A stretch of DNA of 64,000 nt from Sorex araneus (lineage: Eukaryota > Chordata > Mammalia > Eulipotyphla > Soricidae). The stretch lies in the NCBI RefSeq assembly GCF_027595985.1, contig NC_073305.1:153648923-153712922 (forward strand). Direction: 5' to 3'. The translations under genes were made by a program, and so were the position numbers. Within the stretch, counting starts at the first letter, position 1. The number at the start of each line of letters is the position of its first letter. The notes beneath the pieces were generated by a model. That model saw only the letters and a list, made by a program, of their open reading frames with translations. It had not been told where the DNA came from and searched no databases. Positions 32,295 through 44,320 of the stretch are shown piece by piece.

Positions 32295-33706
32295 TTTTAA
32301 AATTTATTCTTTTATTGAATCACCATGTGGAAAGTTACAAAGCTTTCAGGTTTAGGTCCCAGTTATACAATGCTCGAACACCCATCCCTTCACCAGTGCA
32401 CATATTCCACCACCAAGAATCACAATATACCTCTCCTCCAGCCCCCCAACTCTTCAGTCCCCCACCCCGCCTGTGTAACTGATAAATTTCACTTTACTTT
32501 CACTTTACTTTGATTACATTCAATATTTCAACAAAAAAACCTCACTGTTATTATTTGGAGTTTCTCCCCACTAAAGTCGGACCTGCTGAAAAGGAAGCAT
32601 TTGATAATTTGTTTTCCATTGCTGAGAGTGAAGAGATATGAGGTCAATCGGCTGCACTAGCAGTCACACGGTTTTGGATTTCTGAATTTTAGTAACTAAG
32701 TCCAGAGAAATATCTGCCAGAAATTGCATCATTGCAAGCTTGTACCTCTCAGCTACTTTACATTCCACATGAGTGCAAACTTTCTATGTCTGCCTCTTTC
32801 TTTCTGACTCATTTCACTCAACATGATACTTTCCATGTTGATCCACTTATATGAAAATTTCATGACTTCATGTTTTCTGACAGCTACATAGTATTCCATT
32901 ATGTAGATGTATCAGAGTTTCTTTAGCCAGTCATCTGTTTTTGGGCACTCTGGTTTTTCCCAGATTGTGGCTATTGTAAACAGTGCTGCAATGAACATAG
33001 AAATGCAGATGTCATCTCTACTATACTTTTTTGCCTCTCTGGGATATATTCCTAGGAGTAGTATTGCTGGGTCAAATGGAAGCTCAATTTCTAATTTTTT
33101 GAGAATCATCCATATTGTTTTCCAAAAGGGCTGAACCAGTCGGCATTCCCACCAGCAGTGAAGGAGAGTTCTTATCTCCCCACATCCAGGCCAACACGAG
33201 TTGCTTTGTTTTTTGGGATGTGGGCCAGTCTCTGTGGGGTGAGATGATATCTCATTGTTGTTTTGATCTGCATCTCCCTGATGATTAGTGATGTTGAACA
33301 TTTTCTCATGTGCCTCTCAGCCATTTGGATTTCTTCTTTGGGAAAGTTTCTGTTCATTTCATCACCCCATTTTTTGAGCGGGTCGGCAGTTTTCTTCTTG
33401 TGGAGTTCAACCAGTGCATTGTATATCCTTGATATCAACCCTTTATTGGATGGGTACTGCATAAATATCCTTTCTCATTCTGTAGATTGTCTTTGTATTT
33501 TGGGTCACTGTTTCTCTTGAGGTGCAGAAGCTTCTTAGTTTGAGATAGTTCCATTTATTTATCTCTGTTTTCACTGCTTGGCTGGTGGCGTGTCATCTTT
33601 GAAGATACATACCATTGGCTACAATGTTGTGGAGAGTTTTGCCAGCCTTGTCTTCAATGTACCTTAGGGATTCTGGTCTGATGTTGAGGTCTTTAATCCA
33701 TTTTGT
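32295..33706 (-). mobile_element. L1, 5'-truncated
   Basis: Antisense L1 from the tail (ttttattgaatcaccatgtg) through the 3' UTR to ORF2 C-terminal coding sequence, ending near tttaatccattttg. It is the same subfamily as the older L1 at 21000. Confidence 0.9.
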
Positions 33707-34863
33707 AAATCAAATACTCTTATTGATATAAATTATTGAATAAATAACTATCTACCATGTGTATAGTGACTTGTTCCAAAGAGAATGAAAGGAAGAAAAA
33801 CAAAAAAGCTATTTTACTGTGGAGAAATCTGATAAATATGACTTTGGTAGGGTGGTCATGGTTACTATATCATGATGTCATATTGATAGTATATACACTG
33901 ATATATCACAAGAAGCACTCTACTTTTGTGATATTCTCCCCCCAAATCTTATAATCCCAGTTTAAACAGGAGAAAAACATCAAAAACACTCCAGCACAAT
34001 GACATTCTTTAAAATACCTGACAAGTAGAAAGAAAGAATGATCTCTTTATCTTTGGGACTTAAAGATACATGGCAAGGTAGCAAGAAAGGGCCAAAGGCC
34101 AAAGGCCCACGTGGCAGCATTTGAACACTGCCACTCTTGCGCACCACCCCTCTGGCACCATCACCGACTACATAAAACCTTAGTTGATGCAATATGACAA
34201 CATAGTCATGGATCAATGATGCCTAAGCGCCAAAATTACTTTTTGTAATAAATAACAAAAGTGCTTTTATTCAATGAAGGCACTATCAGTCATGGATGAA
34301 AACGCTTGGCTGTCAAATATGAAAATCGTAAGCATTCTAAAAGTCTTTAGCTTGACTTATTCTGTGGGGAAGAGAATGTTGCCCAGAGGTGCTTTTTGAT
34401 CTGGGGGCCACTTTTGGTTAGACCTAAGTGGATAGTACTGGACCAACCAGACCCTTAGTGCTAGAGCAGTTCATTAAGTGCCCAGACCAGTGGTGTGTGG
34501 CTTGCACTGGGGGTGCTGGTAGGCCACCAGGAGGATATTCAGCTGTGTGGCAGGGCGTAGTGGTATGGTGTACCACGGATCAATGGAGCCATACATGCAC
34601 TCCACCCATTGAAGTACATCCCCAATTTTTAGCTCATTATTTTTTTTAAGTTTAGCATAATTAGTCCTTAAAATAAATTTTGGTTTAAGTAGTTTATTTT
34701 TCCTCTTATTTTTAAACATGCTTTTTCCTAATTTACTGCTGGGAAAAATACACTTGGTCATCCTAACTCAAATTATACCTGCTTCTCTTATTAAAATCTA
34801 AAGTAAAATATATTTCAAGTGCTTTTTGAGGAAAAAGTGCTTTTTCTTTCCTAAAGAAAATTC
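33707..34863. other. Unassigned intergenic stretch
   Basis: It contains a G/C-richer patch near 34080-34160 (with a short ggccaaa repeat) and another near 34400-34620. The latter loosely resembles a very old SINE. No gene was seen. Confidence 0.4.
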
Positions 34864-35014
34864 TAAATAGGAAATTATGATACCCCGTATTATGTATAGA
34901 AAGATGGTAACAATCTAAATTATGAACACTTAACTATATGGCCTTTAAGTGTTCATAATTTAGATTGTTACCATGTTCCTATACATAATAAGGAGTATCA
35001 TAATTTCCTATTTA
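34864..35014. repeat. 151-bp near-perfect palindrome
   Basis: Arms 34864-34933 and 34945-35014 are inverted copies of each other (70 bp each, about four mismatches) around an 11-bp loop, ctatatggcct. The outer ends are taaatagg and cctattta. It could fold into a long hairpin. No transposon family was recognised. Confidence 0.95.
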
Positions 35015-35289
35015 CCACTCTCTTCCAAGAACCTATCTCCTGTCTGCATTAAATACATTAACAGTAGTCTCTTATTTACCACCTGATGATTTATTTCTTG
35101 AAAATGCTATTTTGAGTAATTAATATAATCACAGAAATTTATAAAAATGTGTTCACATAAAATATTTATACAATTGTCACCTTTTTTCTATATCTTTAAC
35201 ACGTGTTTAATATTAATTTTAACAAAACACTTTTTAAAGACTTAATCTTTGGTTTTCTTGTGCTGTGTTACCATTTATACTAAATATAC
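35015..35289. other. AT-rich spacer
   Basis: Nothing recognised between the palindrome and the next L1. Confidence 0.4.
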
Positions 35290-36123
35290 AAGTGCAGATG
35301 TCATTTCTACTATACTTTTTTTGCCTCTCTGGGATATAATCCCAGAAGTGGTATTGCTGGGTCAAATGGTAGCTCAAGTTCTAATTTTTTGAGAAGCATC
35401 CATACTGTTTTTGAAAACGGTTGAACAAGTTGGCATTCATTCAGCAGTGAAGGAGGGTCCCTTTCTCCCCATATTCTTGCCAACACTGGTCACTTTTGTT
35501 CTGTTGGATATATGCCAGTCTCTGTGATGTGAGATAATATCTCATTGTTGTTTTGATCTGCATCTCCCTGATTATTAGTGACGAAGAGCATTTTTTCATG
35601 CGTCTTTTGGCCATTCAGATTTCTTCTTTGAGAAAGTTTCTGTTCATTTCATTGCCCCATATTCTGATGTTGTTGCATGTTTTCTTCTTTGTAGAGTTCA
35701 ACCAGTGACTTGTATATCCTTGGTGTTAGTCTCTTATTAGAGGGGTATTGGGTTAATATCCTTTCCCATTCTGTAGATTGTTTTTGTATTTTGGTCACGG
35801 TATCTTTTGAGGTGCAGAATCTTCTTAGTTTAATATAGTCCCATTTGTTTATTTCTGTTTCCACTTGCTTGGTCAGTGACAGTGTCATCTTTGAAGATAT
35901 CTCTAGCTTCAATACCATGCAAGGTTTTTCCGACCTTGTCTCCAATAAACCTTACAGATTATGGTCTTTAATCCGTTTTCATCTGACTTTTGTGCATGGT
36001 GTTAGGTAGAGTTCTGAGACCATTTTTTCTTTTGCATGTAGCTGTCTAGTTTTGCTAGCACCATTTTTTAAAGAGGCTTTTCTTACTCCACTTCACATTT
36101 CTTGCTCCCTTATCAAAGATTAG

Positions 36124-36368
36124 CACTGTAGCATTGTCATTCTGTTGTTCATCGATTTGCTGGAGCGGGCACCAGTAACGTCTCCATTTTGAGACTTGTT
36201 ACTGTTTTTGGCATATCGAATATGCCACAAGGAGTTTGCCAGGCTCTGCCATGCAGGCGGGATACTCTCAGTAGTTTACCGGGCAATCCGAGAGGGACAG
36301 AGGAATCGAACCCAGGTCGGCCGTGTGCAAGGGAAACGCCCTATGTGCTGTGCTATTGCTCCAATCCC
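36124..36368 (-). mobile_element. RTE-tailed SINE inside L1
   Basis: A full-length antisense copy with tail (attctgttgttcatcgattt, gagcgggcaccagtaacgtc), body and head (ggaatcgaacccaggtcgg). A perfect 12-bp duplication of the host L1, atcaaagattag, flanks it at 36112-36123 and 36369-36380. Confidence 0.93.
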
Positions 36369-37175
36369 ATCAAAGATTAGATGACCATATATTTGAGTGT
36401 GTTTTTAAGGAGATTCAACCCTGTTCCATTGGTCTGCGACTCTGCCTTTGTTATAGTACCATGCTGTTTTAATTATGACAGCTTTGTAGTCATGTTTGAG
36501 GTTGGGAATGGTGATGCCTCCCGTCTTCTTTTTCCCAAGAATTGTTTTAGCTATTATTGAGGGTGTGTTATTCCACATGAATTTCAGGAGTGTTTGATCC
36601 ATTTCTTTAAAGAATGTCCTAGGTATTCTTATAGGGATCGTGTTGAATGTGTACAATGCTTTGGGGAGTATTGCCATTTTGACAATGTTAATTCTCCCAA
36701 TCCATGAGCAGGAAGCATTTTGTAGTTTTTTTTGTAGAGGTCATTTACCTCCATAGTTAAACTGATTCCGAGGTACTTGATTTTCTGAGGCACAATTGTG
36801 AATGGGATTGCTTTTTTCATGTCACTTTCCTCTCTCTCATTATTAGCGTATAGGAAAGCCATGAACTTTTGGGTATTGATTTTATAGCCTGCGACTTTAT
36901 TATACAAGTCTGTTGTTTCTAGGAGTTTCTTGGTAGAGGCTTTAGGGTTCTCTAACTATAGTATCATATCATCTGTGAATAGTGAGAGCTTGATTTCTTC
37001 CTTTCCTACCTGGATGCCCTTAATATCTTTTACCTGCCTAACCACGTTGCAAGTATTTCCAGTACTGTATTGAACAGATGTGATGAGAGCGGGCATCCTT
37101 GTCTTGTTTCAGATCTTAGAAGGAAGGCTCTTAGTTTTTCCCCATTGAGGACAATTCTTGCCATAGGCTTGTGGT

Positions 37176-37420
37176 GGGATGGATCAATAGCACAGTGGTA
37201 GGACGTTCACCTTGCATGCGGTCAACCCATATTTCATTACTCCAACCCTCTCGGAGATCCTGGCAAGCTACCCAGAGTATTGAGCCTGCATGGCAGAGCC
37301 TGCATGGCAAAGTTACCCGTGGTGTATTCAATATCCCAAAAACAATAATAATAAGTCTCACAATAAGACGTTACTGGTGCCCACTTGAACAAATTGATGA
37401 GCAACAGGATGACAGTGATA
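37176..37420 (+). mobile_element. RTE-tailed SINE inside L1
   Basis: A sense copy (gatcaatagcacagtggtag, cctgcatggcagagcctgc, agacgttactggtgcccact, gatgagcaacaggatgacag). Comparison with the intact L1 at 24160 shows almost no target duplication, perhaps the 3 bases ggt. Confidence 0.88.
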
Positions 37421-38624
37421 GGTAGATGGCTTTTACCATATCGAGAAAAGTTCTTTCAAAACCCAATTTGTTGAGAGTTTTTATCATAAATGGGTGCTGG
37501 ATTTTGTCTAATGCTTTTTCTGCATCTATTGATATGATCATATGGTTATCATTTCTTTCATTGATATGTTGGATTATGTTGACTGATTTCCAAATGTTAA
37601 ACCATCCTTTCATCTCCAGGATGAATCTCACTTTGTCATGGTATATGATCTTTCTGATGAATTGCTGGATTCTATTTGCTAACATTTTGTTGAGGATCTT
37701 CCCATCCGTGTTCATCAGGATATCGGCCTGTAGTTTTCTCTTTTAGTTGTGTCTTTGTTTGCTATTGGTATTAGGGAGATACATGCCTCATAGAAACTGT
37801 TTGGGAGAGTTTCTGTTTCTCCAATTTCCTGGAAAAGCTTGAGAACTGGCAATAGATCCTCTTTAAATGTTTGGAAGAATTCGCTAGTGAATCCATCTGG
37901 ACCTGGGCTTTCATTTTGGGGAAGACTTTTGATTACAGTTTCAATTTCCTTGATAGTGTTAAGTCTATTCAGGTTTTCCAAGTCTTCTTAATTCAGTGTT
38001 GGGAGATTATAGGAGTCCAGTAATTTATTCATTTCATCTAGGTTCTCTTGTTTCGTGGCATACAGCCTTTTGAAATATTCTCTGATGATGTTTGGAATTT
38101 CTTCGGTTTATGTTGTGATATCCCCCTTTTCACTTCTGATTCAGTTTATTAGGGTTCTCTCCCTCTCATTCTTTGTGAGTCTTGCTAGTGGTTTATCAAT
38201 CTTATTTATTTTCTCAAAGAACCAGCTGTTGGTTTCATTGATCTTTTGGATTGTTTTTTGATTTCCATGTCATTAATTTCTGCTGTAAGTTTTGTTATTT
38301 CTTTGCTTCTACCTGGTTTGGGTTCCTTTTGTTGGTACTTTTCTAAGATCTTGAGCTCTGAAGTCAAGTTATTTATGAGGGCTTTTTCTTCCTTCCTGAG
38401 AAACTCTTGCATTGCTATAATTTTTTCACTTAATATGGCTTTAGCTGCATCCCATAGCTTCTGGTAACTCATGTCGTCATTCTCATTTGCTTCCAGGTAC
38501 CTTTTGATTTCTTCCTCGATTTTCTTCCTATTCAACTCGTTGCTCAACCTTGAGTTGTTTAATTTCCAGGTGCTTGATCAAATCATCACCTCGGACTCTA
38601 TTAGGCTTGCATTAAATTTATGAG

Positions 38625-38812
38625 TCAGGAGCTGAAGAGGGGAATACGCAAAGTACAGGGGATAACCTGTCTTGCATGCATATGACCCTAGTTTGATCTT
38701 CAGTACTGTGTTTAGCTTCTTTGGCATTGCTAGAAATTATTCCTGAATACAGAGTCAGGATGAGCCCCTAAAAGCTGCTGGGTGTGCCCCCGCATGAAAA
38801 TAAAATAAACCT
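38625..38812 (+). mobile_element. Old SOR SINE
   Basis: A diverged sense copy (ctgtcttgcatgcatatgac, attattcctgaatacagagt, ctgctgggtgtgccccc) with an A-rich tail, ending just before the direct repeat at 38820. Confidence 0.75.
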
Positions 38813-38819
38813 AACAAAT

Positions 38820-38949
38820 TTATAAATCATTATTACCTTGAAATATTGGAAGGAACTATTTTTGTTTCTATTCTTCTTGCATTGAAAAGATCAGGATATT
38901 GAGATGAGTTATTACTATTTTTGTGTTATCTGACTTTATCCTTATTTTG
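38820..38949. repeat. 130-bp dispersed direct repeat, copy 1
   Basis: This block (from ttataaatcattattacctt to tatccttattttg) recurs at 40075-40204 with only two mismatches. It is not part of a recognised transposon. Confidence 0.95.
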
Positions 38950-39067
38950 ACAGTGCTTTTCATCTTTTCTCCAGCTAATAGCTACTTATATAGCCTCTGG
39001 TGGTAAAAGAATAGGTCCTACCTTTTTCTATTCCTAAAATAAGGATTCATTATATTTTAATATATTT

Positions 39068-39160
39068 GTTTATTTTTGTTTTATTAATTTTGGTAGTGCC
39101 AAGTACCAAACCCAGGGTCTTATCCATGCAATGTGTGCATTCTACCATTGAGTCATACCA
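39068..39160 (-). mobile_element. Old tRNA-derived SINE fragment
   Basis: Antisense B-box-like accaaacccagggtct and A-box-like wording (tctaccattgagtcatacca). It differs from SOR and may be an older tRNA-derived SINE. Evidence is slight. Confidence 0.4.
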
Positions 39161-39175
39161 TATTTGTTCATTTTT

Positions 39176-39353
39176 TTGGTGGGAGGAAGGCACTTTATGG
39201 GTCACACCCAGGAAGGTTCAAGGGTGTGACCCATAAACTTCTGAGTCTGCACTCAGGAATTACTCCTGGTAGTGCTTGGGGGAACATAGGGAATGTCTGG
39301 ATCAGCTATGTGCAAGGCAAATGCCCTACCCGCTATATTATCTCTCCAGCCCC
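39176..39353 (-). mobile_element. SOR SINE with 15-bp target-site duplication
   Basis: An antisense SOR copy flanked by tatttgttcattttt at 39161-39175 and 39354-39368. It contains an internal palindrome near 39197-39237. Confidence 0.93.
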
Positions 39354-39368
39354 TATTTGTTCATTTTT

Positions 39369-40074
39369 AAGAGATGAGATTTATTTATTTTAGACATGTT
39401 TTTTTTGATTGTCAAAAGTACCTAGACATGTGTTTTTAATCTTTCAACATACATATATCCACTTAGTCAAAATAAAGGGACTTAGATGTCAGTTGTGATG
39501 AGAACTATTAGCAAGAAAAAAAATAGAACAGAAGGTTTCAGAAATAAGCAGTTAAATAGTGAGTTGAAAGTATGTTTTAGAAATAGTAAGCCAAAAATAA
39601 AATAAATCTCACATAGAAAACAAAGCTTTCTAGAGTAATATTGGCCGGATACAAGCCTCACCTGAGATGGTGGACTGCAAGCTGAAGGTTTCTAGGGCAT
39701 ATATGGGAAGGGATTAAGAATTAAGGTATTTACAACTGAAATTAGGAAGTAAGATGTTTAAAACTGAAATGAGGGATTGAAGTTCTTACAAATAAAAGAG
39801 ACATTTTAGAGATGGCAACATGCAGAATTTAGGATTGGGGATCACTTGTTATGCAGACATAGACAAAGCAGAACAATCACATGGCTGCTACAGGAACAAG
39901 ATGGATTCAATCCAAGTTCCTGGATCCTGAAGCATGCTCTTAGCAGAGACACACATATATTATGCAGGATTACTGACATCAGGAACAAGTAAGAGGCTGA
40001 GCTGGATCAGGTACACCATTTTTCAGAGAAAACTCTGGGTTCTTCTTAGAGCAAAGGCAGATTTATAATAATGA
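39369..40074. other. Unassigned stretch between the direct repeats
   Basis: About 700 bp with no recognised gene. Short repeated phrases such as aaactgaaat occur near 39735-39770. No LTR, SINE or LINE signature was recognised. Confidence 0.4.
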
Positions 40075-40204
40075 TTATAAATCATTATTACCTTGAAATA
40101 TTGGAAGGAACTATTTTTGTTTCTATTCTTCTTGCATTGAAAAGATCAGGATATTGAGATTAGTTATTACTATTTTTGTGTTATCTGATTTTATCCTTAT
40201 TTTG
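40075..40204. repeat. 130-bp dispersed direct repeat, copy 2
   Basis: Second copy of 38820-38949, about 1.1 kb downstream in the same orientation. Right after it the sequence changes to a GC-richer block. Confidence 0.95.
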
Positions 40205-40930
40205 GCTCTCTCACTGCCCCAATTGCATCCTATCATTCTTCTAGAAGCTCTGGTGGCTGTCACACTCACATCCCTCAACCACCACCATATAAACTCATCA
40301 TCCCAGCGTTATAGATTCAAGACTAAATCTCTGAGGAGACGTAAACCAGGCCAATACCATTCATGGGTACACCGGTCACCTGACTGGTGCCGTTGGGTCG
40401 GGGGCAGACCAAGTTCTTGCTCTGTGGAAGAGAATCCCCAGCAGCTGCATGCACACCTGACAGCTGCCACCATGCCAAGGGCCCAACTCTACTGCTTTAT
40501 TACTAATCTCTGCAGAGGGACCGAACTGAGGAAAATTCCAAGAACACTGGTGGTTTTCAGGATAAGAACTCTGGGGTCTTCTTGAAGTGGGAGTGGACAG
40601 CCTCGACCCACCCCTCACGCTTTGGGATGACCTGGAAACCACATCCATGTCCCACAGTCACAGCCATATAAACTCATCGGCCCAGTTCCAAAGATCCCAG
40701 AGTTCCTGAAGTGGAGCACCTCCAAATTCTACAATACTGACATCCCAGTAGAAGACACAAAATTGAATAGGAAGATGATATAGAAGCCAACTAAACTCAA
40801 TAAACAATAAAGAAATAAAGAACAATAAAGAAATAAACAATAAAGAAAAGCAATAGCAACAAGCAGTTTAGCAAACTTACAGACAAAGACATAATGACTC
40901 TACAGTGAGATATAACACATTTCACAAATT
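40205..40930. other. Unassigned GC-richer block with partial internal repeat and A-rich end
   Basis: The phrase ccatataaactcatc occurs near 40287 and 40665, about 380 bp apart, and the block ends in an A-rich (caataaagaaata)n run near 40800-40850. It contrasts with its AT-rich surroundings. No protein match came to mind; the open frames look like chance ones. Confidence 0.5.
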
Positions 40931-40951
40931 TTCTTTTACTGAAGTATTTTT

Positions 40952-41443
40952 TTAAATTTATTTATTTTTCATTAGTGAATCACCGTGAGGGTACAGTTAC
41001 AGATTTATACATTTTTGTGCTCATGTTTCCCTCATACAAAGTTTGAGAACCCATCCCTTCACCAGTCCCCATTCTCCACCACCCGTAAACCCAGCATCCC
41101 TCCTACCCTCCCCAATCCCATCTCCCCCCACCCCACCCTGCCACTGTGGCAGGGTATTCCCTTTTGTTCTCTCTCTCTAATTAGGTGTTGTGGTTCGCAA
41201 TAGAGGTGTGGAGTGGCCACTGTATTCAGTCTCTAGTCTACATTCAGCCCGAATCATCCTTCCCTCGCATGACCTCCGACCGCATTATACTTGGTGATCC
41301 CTTCTCTGAGTTTCCCTCTCCCCAGAATGTGAGGCCAGCTTCCAAGCCATGGAGTCAACCTCCTGGTATTTATTTCTACTATTCTTCTATTCTTGGGTGT
41401 TAGTGTCCTACTCTGTTATTCTATATTCCACAGATGAGTGCAA
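40952..41443 (-). mobile_element. Young L1 3' end, 18-bp target-site duplication
   Basis: Antisense L1 3' UTR of the same subfamily as the young L1 (gaatcaccgtgagggtacag, cactgtggcagggtattccc). A perfect 18-bp duplication, ttttactgaagtattttt, lies at 40934-40951 and 41444-41461. Confidence 0.95.
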
Positions 41444-41519
41444 TTTTACTGAAGTATTTTTGACCATTCCATTAGACATTCAGTTATAACAAGAAACAGA
41501 AAATAAATTATTTTGTGTC

Positions 41520-41685
41520 CACTATTGGGGCAGGCTTGAAGAATGGGTGGGAAACTGGAGATAATAGTGGAAGGGAGATCACACTGGTAGTCGGATTGGT
41601 GTTGAAACATTGAATGTCTGTAACAGTTGTATTGTGAACAAGTTTGTAAACCACAGTATTTAAAGTATTAAATTAAAAAAATCAA
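41520..41685 (+). mobile_element. Older L1 3' end
   Basis: Sense L1 tail wording: gattggtgttgaaacattga, ctgtaacagttgtattgtga, then an A-rich end. Confidence 0.7.
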
Positions 41686-41857
41686 TTTGTAATTATGACA
41701 TTAAAAATGCCTGAGCATGAATGGAAACATGCAATTTCCTGGTTTGACTTAAAAAGGTAAAAGTTCAAAAGGTTTTCAGACCAGAATGTTGCAGATTAAA
41801 ACTTATGGAGTTATAGGTTGGTAAAAGTTCTTTAAGTCCTCAGAGTTGAAACATCCG

Positions 41858-42037
41858 GGGGCTAGAGTGATAATATAACAGGTAGGTGGCTTCCTTGCAT
41901 GCTTTTGACCCAGGTTCGATCCTAGGCATCCCATAAGGTTTCCCTGGCACTGCCAGGAGTGATTCCTGAGTACAGAGCCAAAAGCAACTCTTGAGAACTG
42001 TTGCCTGTGGCCCAAAAAAATAGCCAAAAAGCAAAAA
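41858..42037 (+). mobile_element. SOR SINE
   Basis: A sense copy with diverged A box (agtgataatataacagg), B box ggttcgatcct and tail cccaaaaaaatagcc. Confidence 0.85.
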
Positions 42038-44084
42038 GAATGACTTTAGAATCATAGTTCTGTTGGTAAGCTTTTTAGAATGTGTTTTCTATTGGTCTCT
42101 AATTGGTCACTGGAGATTTCTTTCCATCCTTTTTCATACATTTTATATTTAAGTAAGTCATAATTCACAAAACTGCCTGTTTCTCAAATATTTTTGCATT
42201 ATATTTTTGTATTAGATTAACTTTTTGTATTAGATTTTAGTCCAGGGTTTTGTTTTATTTTCCCCTATTTGTTTTATCCTACAATATGATGCAAGACAGT
42301 CTTACCATACTCCTTTTCCAATAATCACATTTCCCAATTATTTCTCACATTATATCAGAAACTTATTTCATATGAAGTGATTCATTATAGTTCAGCTTGG
42401 CAGCTTTTGCTACTCTATAAATTTTTTTAAGATAAATATCAAAATAATTAAAAATTATTCTATAGGTAACAGTGAGGACAACTTACATATCAACCATGCA
42501 TAAATGTTTGTTTTTTAAGCTTCCTAAGTTACTGTGATATTTACCATACATAGGATATGTGAACCACAAACAAATGAAGTTGAAAATTCTTATCTGAGTT
42601 ACTTGACTGATGATAAAATTTCTGAAATGATTTTAACATAGATATTTATAATTTTAATGGTAAGTGCTCATTATTTTTGAATAGCAGTAAAAAGACTAGA
42701 TCATTATAAATATATATAATAACTTAATTGATTTCTGGAAATTCATATATAATGGACAAGGTTTACTTCCATCTCTATGTTCACGGATAACTCCTGACAG
42801 TGCTCAAAGGACCATATATGGTGCTGGGAATTGAATATGCAAAGTAAGTATCTTAACTTTGTACTATCTTTCGGACCACATAAGGTTAATGGTTGACCTT
42901 AAGAAATATGTTTTTATTTGTGAGAAAATGGCTGTGGAAGTTTACTCACAAGTTTAAATCAAAATTTAGATTGATATTCGAATAAGATCACAAAAATGTT
43001 TATTAAAATTTTCTAATATGTTTTCCTTTAAAGTATGGTTTTATTACTTGAAAGTCTTGCTTCCTGTGCATTTTTAGTGCCTGTAAACATTATGCAAAAC
43101 CAGTGCACCTTATTCTCCAAGAGCTTCAAGTAATCAAATTTACTTAATATTTATTGCATGTGATTTAAAGCTATCGCTACTGAATCATTTTTTAAAAAAT
43201 CAAATGTACAGCATTTATGGTCAAAGTTTAGCCCTGCTATTTTTTATCAGTAAGTTTCATTCAAACAAACTATAATACTCTATAGTTTGTACTTAACTCC
43301 TTAAGTGTGAATGATCATACATAACATTTCAGAAACAATGTTTTATTGCATGCTGGCTCAGACTCCTGAAGAGGTACTCCATAATGGCTTTGGTACCTTT
43401 CTAAACCCTAATATGAATTCAAAATATTTTGATGTTTGTATGAATAACTCAGTGACTCATATATGTCACATTCATATAGTAGCTCACCATCTGTGGATGA
43501 GCAATTTGGGTTATGCTTAATAGAGTATCCCATTTACTACCTTTTGGCTCACTCATAACTTCAGTCAGTAATAACTTCACTGTAGTGACTGCACTAAAGC
43601 TGTATGGTCTACAAAGTTCTCATTTCTGTTGACTGGGTGACTATCATCTAATTCTTCATCGCATGGCTTCTTCAGCAAAACAACTAGATTTTTTTTTTCA
43701 TTTGATGTTTTGTCTTAAGAGAGCTCCTGAAAAATATGTAAGCCTTCTTACAGCCTATGATTGGACATTGTGCAATATATCTTTCACCATAGTTCAGTAA
43801 TAAAAACAAACTACAAATTATTGCAACTGAGAAAGTGGAGAAAGCGGTTCATTCTCCCTTTATGAGTAAATTTATAAAAACCTTGTGGCTTCTTTGTATC
43901 CACCAATGATATTACTCATGGATATTTTAGACTTATTGTTAAGAGGATGAGGATGCAAACAATCAAGGAAAATACTTTTTTTTTGCCACCATAGTGTCTA
44001 ATTCTATAAACAAGCTTAGTTCTTTGAAACAATGACAGAAAGGATAGAAACTTGGAATTTTTCGCACTAAAAGCTTTCTTCAGA
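42038..44084. other. Unassigned intergenic stretch
   Basis: About 2 kb of AT-rich DNA. A diverged antisense SOR fragment lies at about 42755-42885 (ataactcctgacagtgctca). An open frame of 69 codons at 43311-43520 is unlike any family I know and has no splice context; I treat it as chance. Confidence 0.5.
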
Positions 44085-44320
44085 ACAGACATTTGCATTC
44101 TTATGTACAGTGCAACACTTTTCACAATATCCAAAAGCTGAAAACAATCTAAGTGTCCAAGAAATTATGAATAGATTTTTTTTTAAAAGCCACGGTACAC
44201 ATAAATAATGAAATGCTGCTTGGGTATAAGAGAGAACCATGGTATTTGTCGCTACATGGATGGAAGTGGAAGGCATCATGTTGAGCTAAGTCAGCCAGAA
44301 TGGAAGAATTATCTTTCTCA

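Larger units (their letters stand above)
35290..38575 (-). mobile_element. L1 ORF2 fragment carrying two SINEs
   Basis: Antisense ORF2 sequence without the 3' UTR, beginning at gtgcagatgtcatttctact and ending near ttaatttccaggtgcttgat. Both ends are truncated. Open pieces on the minus strand include EN and RT sequence. It is interrupted by SINEs at 36124-36368 and 37176-37420. Confidence 0.9.

Noticed and set aside
34380-34640. Possible gene fragment in a GC-richer patch
   Set aside because: The frames are short, and the wording loosely recalls a very old SINE. Not enough to call either.
40154-40585. 143-codon open frame
   Set aside because: It starts inside the 130-bp direct repeat and shows no domain or splice context.
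43311-43520. 69-codon frame in a non-repeat region
   Set aside because: No recognised homology, signal, splice context or codon bias. It remains unassigned.
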